From the NCBI RefSeq assembly GCF_000143415.4, contig NW_003314263.1:4095628-4159627 (forward strand): a stretch of 64,000 nt of DNA, in the 5' to 3' direction. The notes beneath the pieces are model-generated. The model was not told the DNA's origin. It saw nothing but the letters and a program-made list of their open reading frames with translations, and searched no databases. The stretch comes from Selaginella moellendorffii (taxonomy: Eukaryota > Streptophyta > Lycopodiopsida > Selaginellales > Selaginellaceae). Below are positions 62,731 to 64,000 of this stretch, piece after piece; the stretch's first letter is position 1, and every line of letters begins with the position of its first letter. Made by a program: the position numbers and the translations under genes.

Positions 62731-64000
62731 TGTGAGACACAAAATCCCTAAGCCTCAAAGTGGAGCTGGACAGGGTGCCACGTGGTAGTGGCCGAAGCGA
62801 AAGCCAAACGAGCGTAACACGTTTGGACTAAAAGCTCCGACTTGGAAGGTCGAGAGTGGGAGTGGAACTCCCAACAAAGGGCTCAAGGAACAAGCACGAA
62901 GCGAGCAATAAGCGAGGCTCCAAAAAGGGACCCAAAAAGGACCAACACATGACACGTGGAAGAGTCCGAGATGGACCGAGACGGAGTCCAAGATGGAGTC
63001 CGAGGTGGAGTCCGAGATGGAGTCCGAGATGGAGTCCGAGGTGGAGTCTGAGATAGAGTCCGAGATGGAGTCTAAAGTGGAGTCCGAGATGGAGTCCGAG
63101 ATGGACCGAGACGGAGTCCGAGATGGAGTCCGAGATGGAGTCCAAGATGGACCCGAGATGGAATCCGAGATGGAGTCCGAGAAGGACCCGAGATGAAGTC
63201 CAAGGTCGAGACCGAGACCGGGACCAAGACCGAGACCGGGACCGAGACCAAGACCGAGACCGAGACCGGGACCGGGACCGAGACCGAGACCGGGACCGAG
63301 ACCGAGACCGAGGCGGAGGCCGAGACCGAGCCCGAGTCCGAGTCCGAGCCTGAGTCCGAGTCCGAGTCCGAGTCCCAGTCCGAGTTCGAGTCTGAGAGGG
63401 TGAAAGCCCAAAGCGTTCGTCTCCTAGACCCTGGAGGGTTTAGTGAGCTCCAAAAGTATAATAAGGGGGAGAACTGCAATGGAGCCAGTTTGGCCAGGAA
63501 AGGCCAGTTTGGCCCAGGAAGGCCAGACCCAGTGTTGGGTGATGAGCTGACCACTGGGAAGTCCAAGACTAGAGTGAACATGGACCAACAAGCGAGGTAG
63601 CTTGGTGAAGTGTTCAAGATCCGGCTCTAGTTCCCCGGGAGATCGACTGGCCGATGCTCCCAGTCCAAGTGTGGGTGGCACTACCTACTTGGATACTAGG
63701 CGTGGCTCAGTGGAACCTCGCTCTAAACCCATGGCTAGAGCACCCAATGGCGGAAGGCAGGGAGAGTACCCAGGTGGCTCGCGTAAGGCCACGGTGTTCC
63801 GAAGTGTTGTCCCAAAGTCCCAGACTGTGGAAAGGAAAAGGAGCAGTCCTTTGGTGTGGTGGCCAAGGATATGGTCACGTGGTGAGGAAGTCCCAGAGGA
63901 CCATGGGACTTAATGGTCGGGCCTGTGGGCCTCAATCTAGTGGCAGTGTTGGCAAACTCGGCCAAAGGCAAAAAGGGACTTAGTGGGGACTAACAGAGGG
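62731..64000. repeat. Right LTR copy, truncated by the window
   Basis: It starts TGTGAGACAC at 62731 and matches the left copy to the last base of the window. The minisatellite here (62962-63392) has fewer gagtccgagatg units and more gaccgagacc units than the left copy. Confidence 0.8.
62962..63392. repeat. 6/12-bp minisatellite in the right LTR
   Basis: It has the same unit types and order as in the left LTR: gagtccgagatg, then gaccgagaccgg, then gagtccgagccc. Unit numbers differ, as expected for replication slippage after insertion. Confidence 0.9.

Larger units (their letters stand above)
56944..64000. mobile_element. LTR retroelement without pol genes, cut by window end
   Basis: Two long direct repeats start with the same TGTGAGACACAAAATCCC (56944 and 62731) and match to the window end. 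The 5.8-kb spacing and TG start fit LTRs. The second copy is preceded by purine-rich gggtggtggag, a possible polypurine tract. The interior (about 58280-62730) has no frame longer than about 95 codons and no recognisable gag, protease, reverse transcriptase or integrase, so the element is non-autonomous or fully decayed. Its right edge, target-site duplication and primer-binding site could not be found. Transcription strand is uncertain, though plus is implied by the tract position. Confidence 0.75.

Noticed and set aside
62755-63617. Frames of up to 218 codons in the right LTR
   Set aside because: Same minisatellite translated in other frames; not genes.
1-64000. CRISPR arrays, bacterial operons, ribosome-binding sites or rRNA
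   Set aside because: The window is plant nuclear DNA with spliced genes. No direct-repeat/spacer array or rRNA segment was seen.

Overview
This is a gene-rich stretch of a land-plant nuclear genome, most likely a lycophyte of the Selaginella type. The inference rests on plant-specific families (auxin response factor PB1 domain, SPOROCYTELESS-like EAR protein, AP2, PPR, plant ATP-phosphofructokinase, non-phosphorylating GAPDH), very short introns (mostly about 55-65 nt), tight gene spacing, and a large vWA/coiled-coil protein of a kind more usual in plants with swimming sperm. No search was run, so the species is an inference.

Layout: 1-2584 is AT-rich DNA with a decayed Ty3/gypsy gag-protease relic. 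2585-5573 holds a divergent pair, an ARF-like protein lacking the B3 DNA-binding domain (-) and a zinc-type MDR dehydrogenase (+). 6139-10619 is a long vWA plus coiled-coil gene with an upstream ORF. 10891-14861 is the spliceosomal DEAD-box helicase PRP28 (-), divergent from a small unrecognised 123-residue protein. 15630-21639 holds a PPR pseudogene split by a subtilase gene, followed by an intact PPR gene. 22143-27220 holds a RING-less WAV3-like vWA protein (-), a PR-1/CAP protein, and a tandem pair of retropepsin-like genes without the catalytic Asp. 27221-31133 is a long intergenic region.

31134-40702 is the densest block: a SPEAR (SPL/NZZ-like) repressor, ATP-PFK (-), CDP-diacylglycerol synthase (-), NADP-GAPDH (GAPN) and the 20S proteasome subunit alpha-4. 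40703-53444 is gene-poor: an AP2 protein that stops at the start of its second repeat, relics of presequence protease and isoamylase, a tRNA-Leu-like relic, and one unrecognised, apparently broken gene (-). 53445-56266 is a PH-domain protein (-). 56944-64000 is an LTR retroelement without visible pol genes. Both of its LTR copies carry a 6/12-bp minisatellite, and the 3' copy runs off the window.

There are no operons. Functional links are loose: PFK and GAPN are both cytosolic glycolysis enzymes, and several gene pairs share short divergent promoters with telo-box (AAACCCTA) elements. Coding coordinates are start codon to stop codon including introns. I placed splice sites by eye from GT/GC-AG signals and reading-frame continuity.
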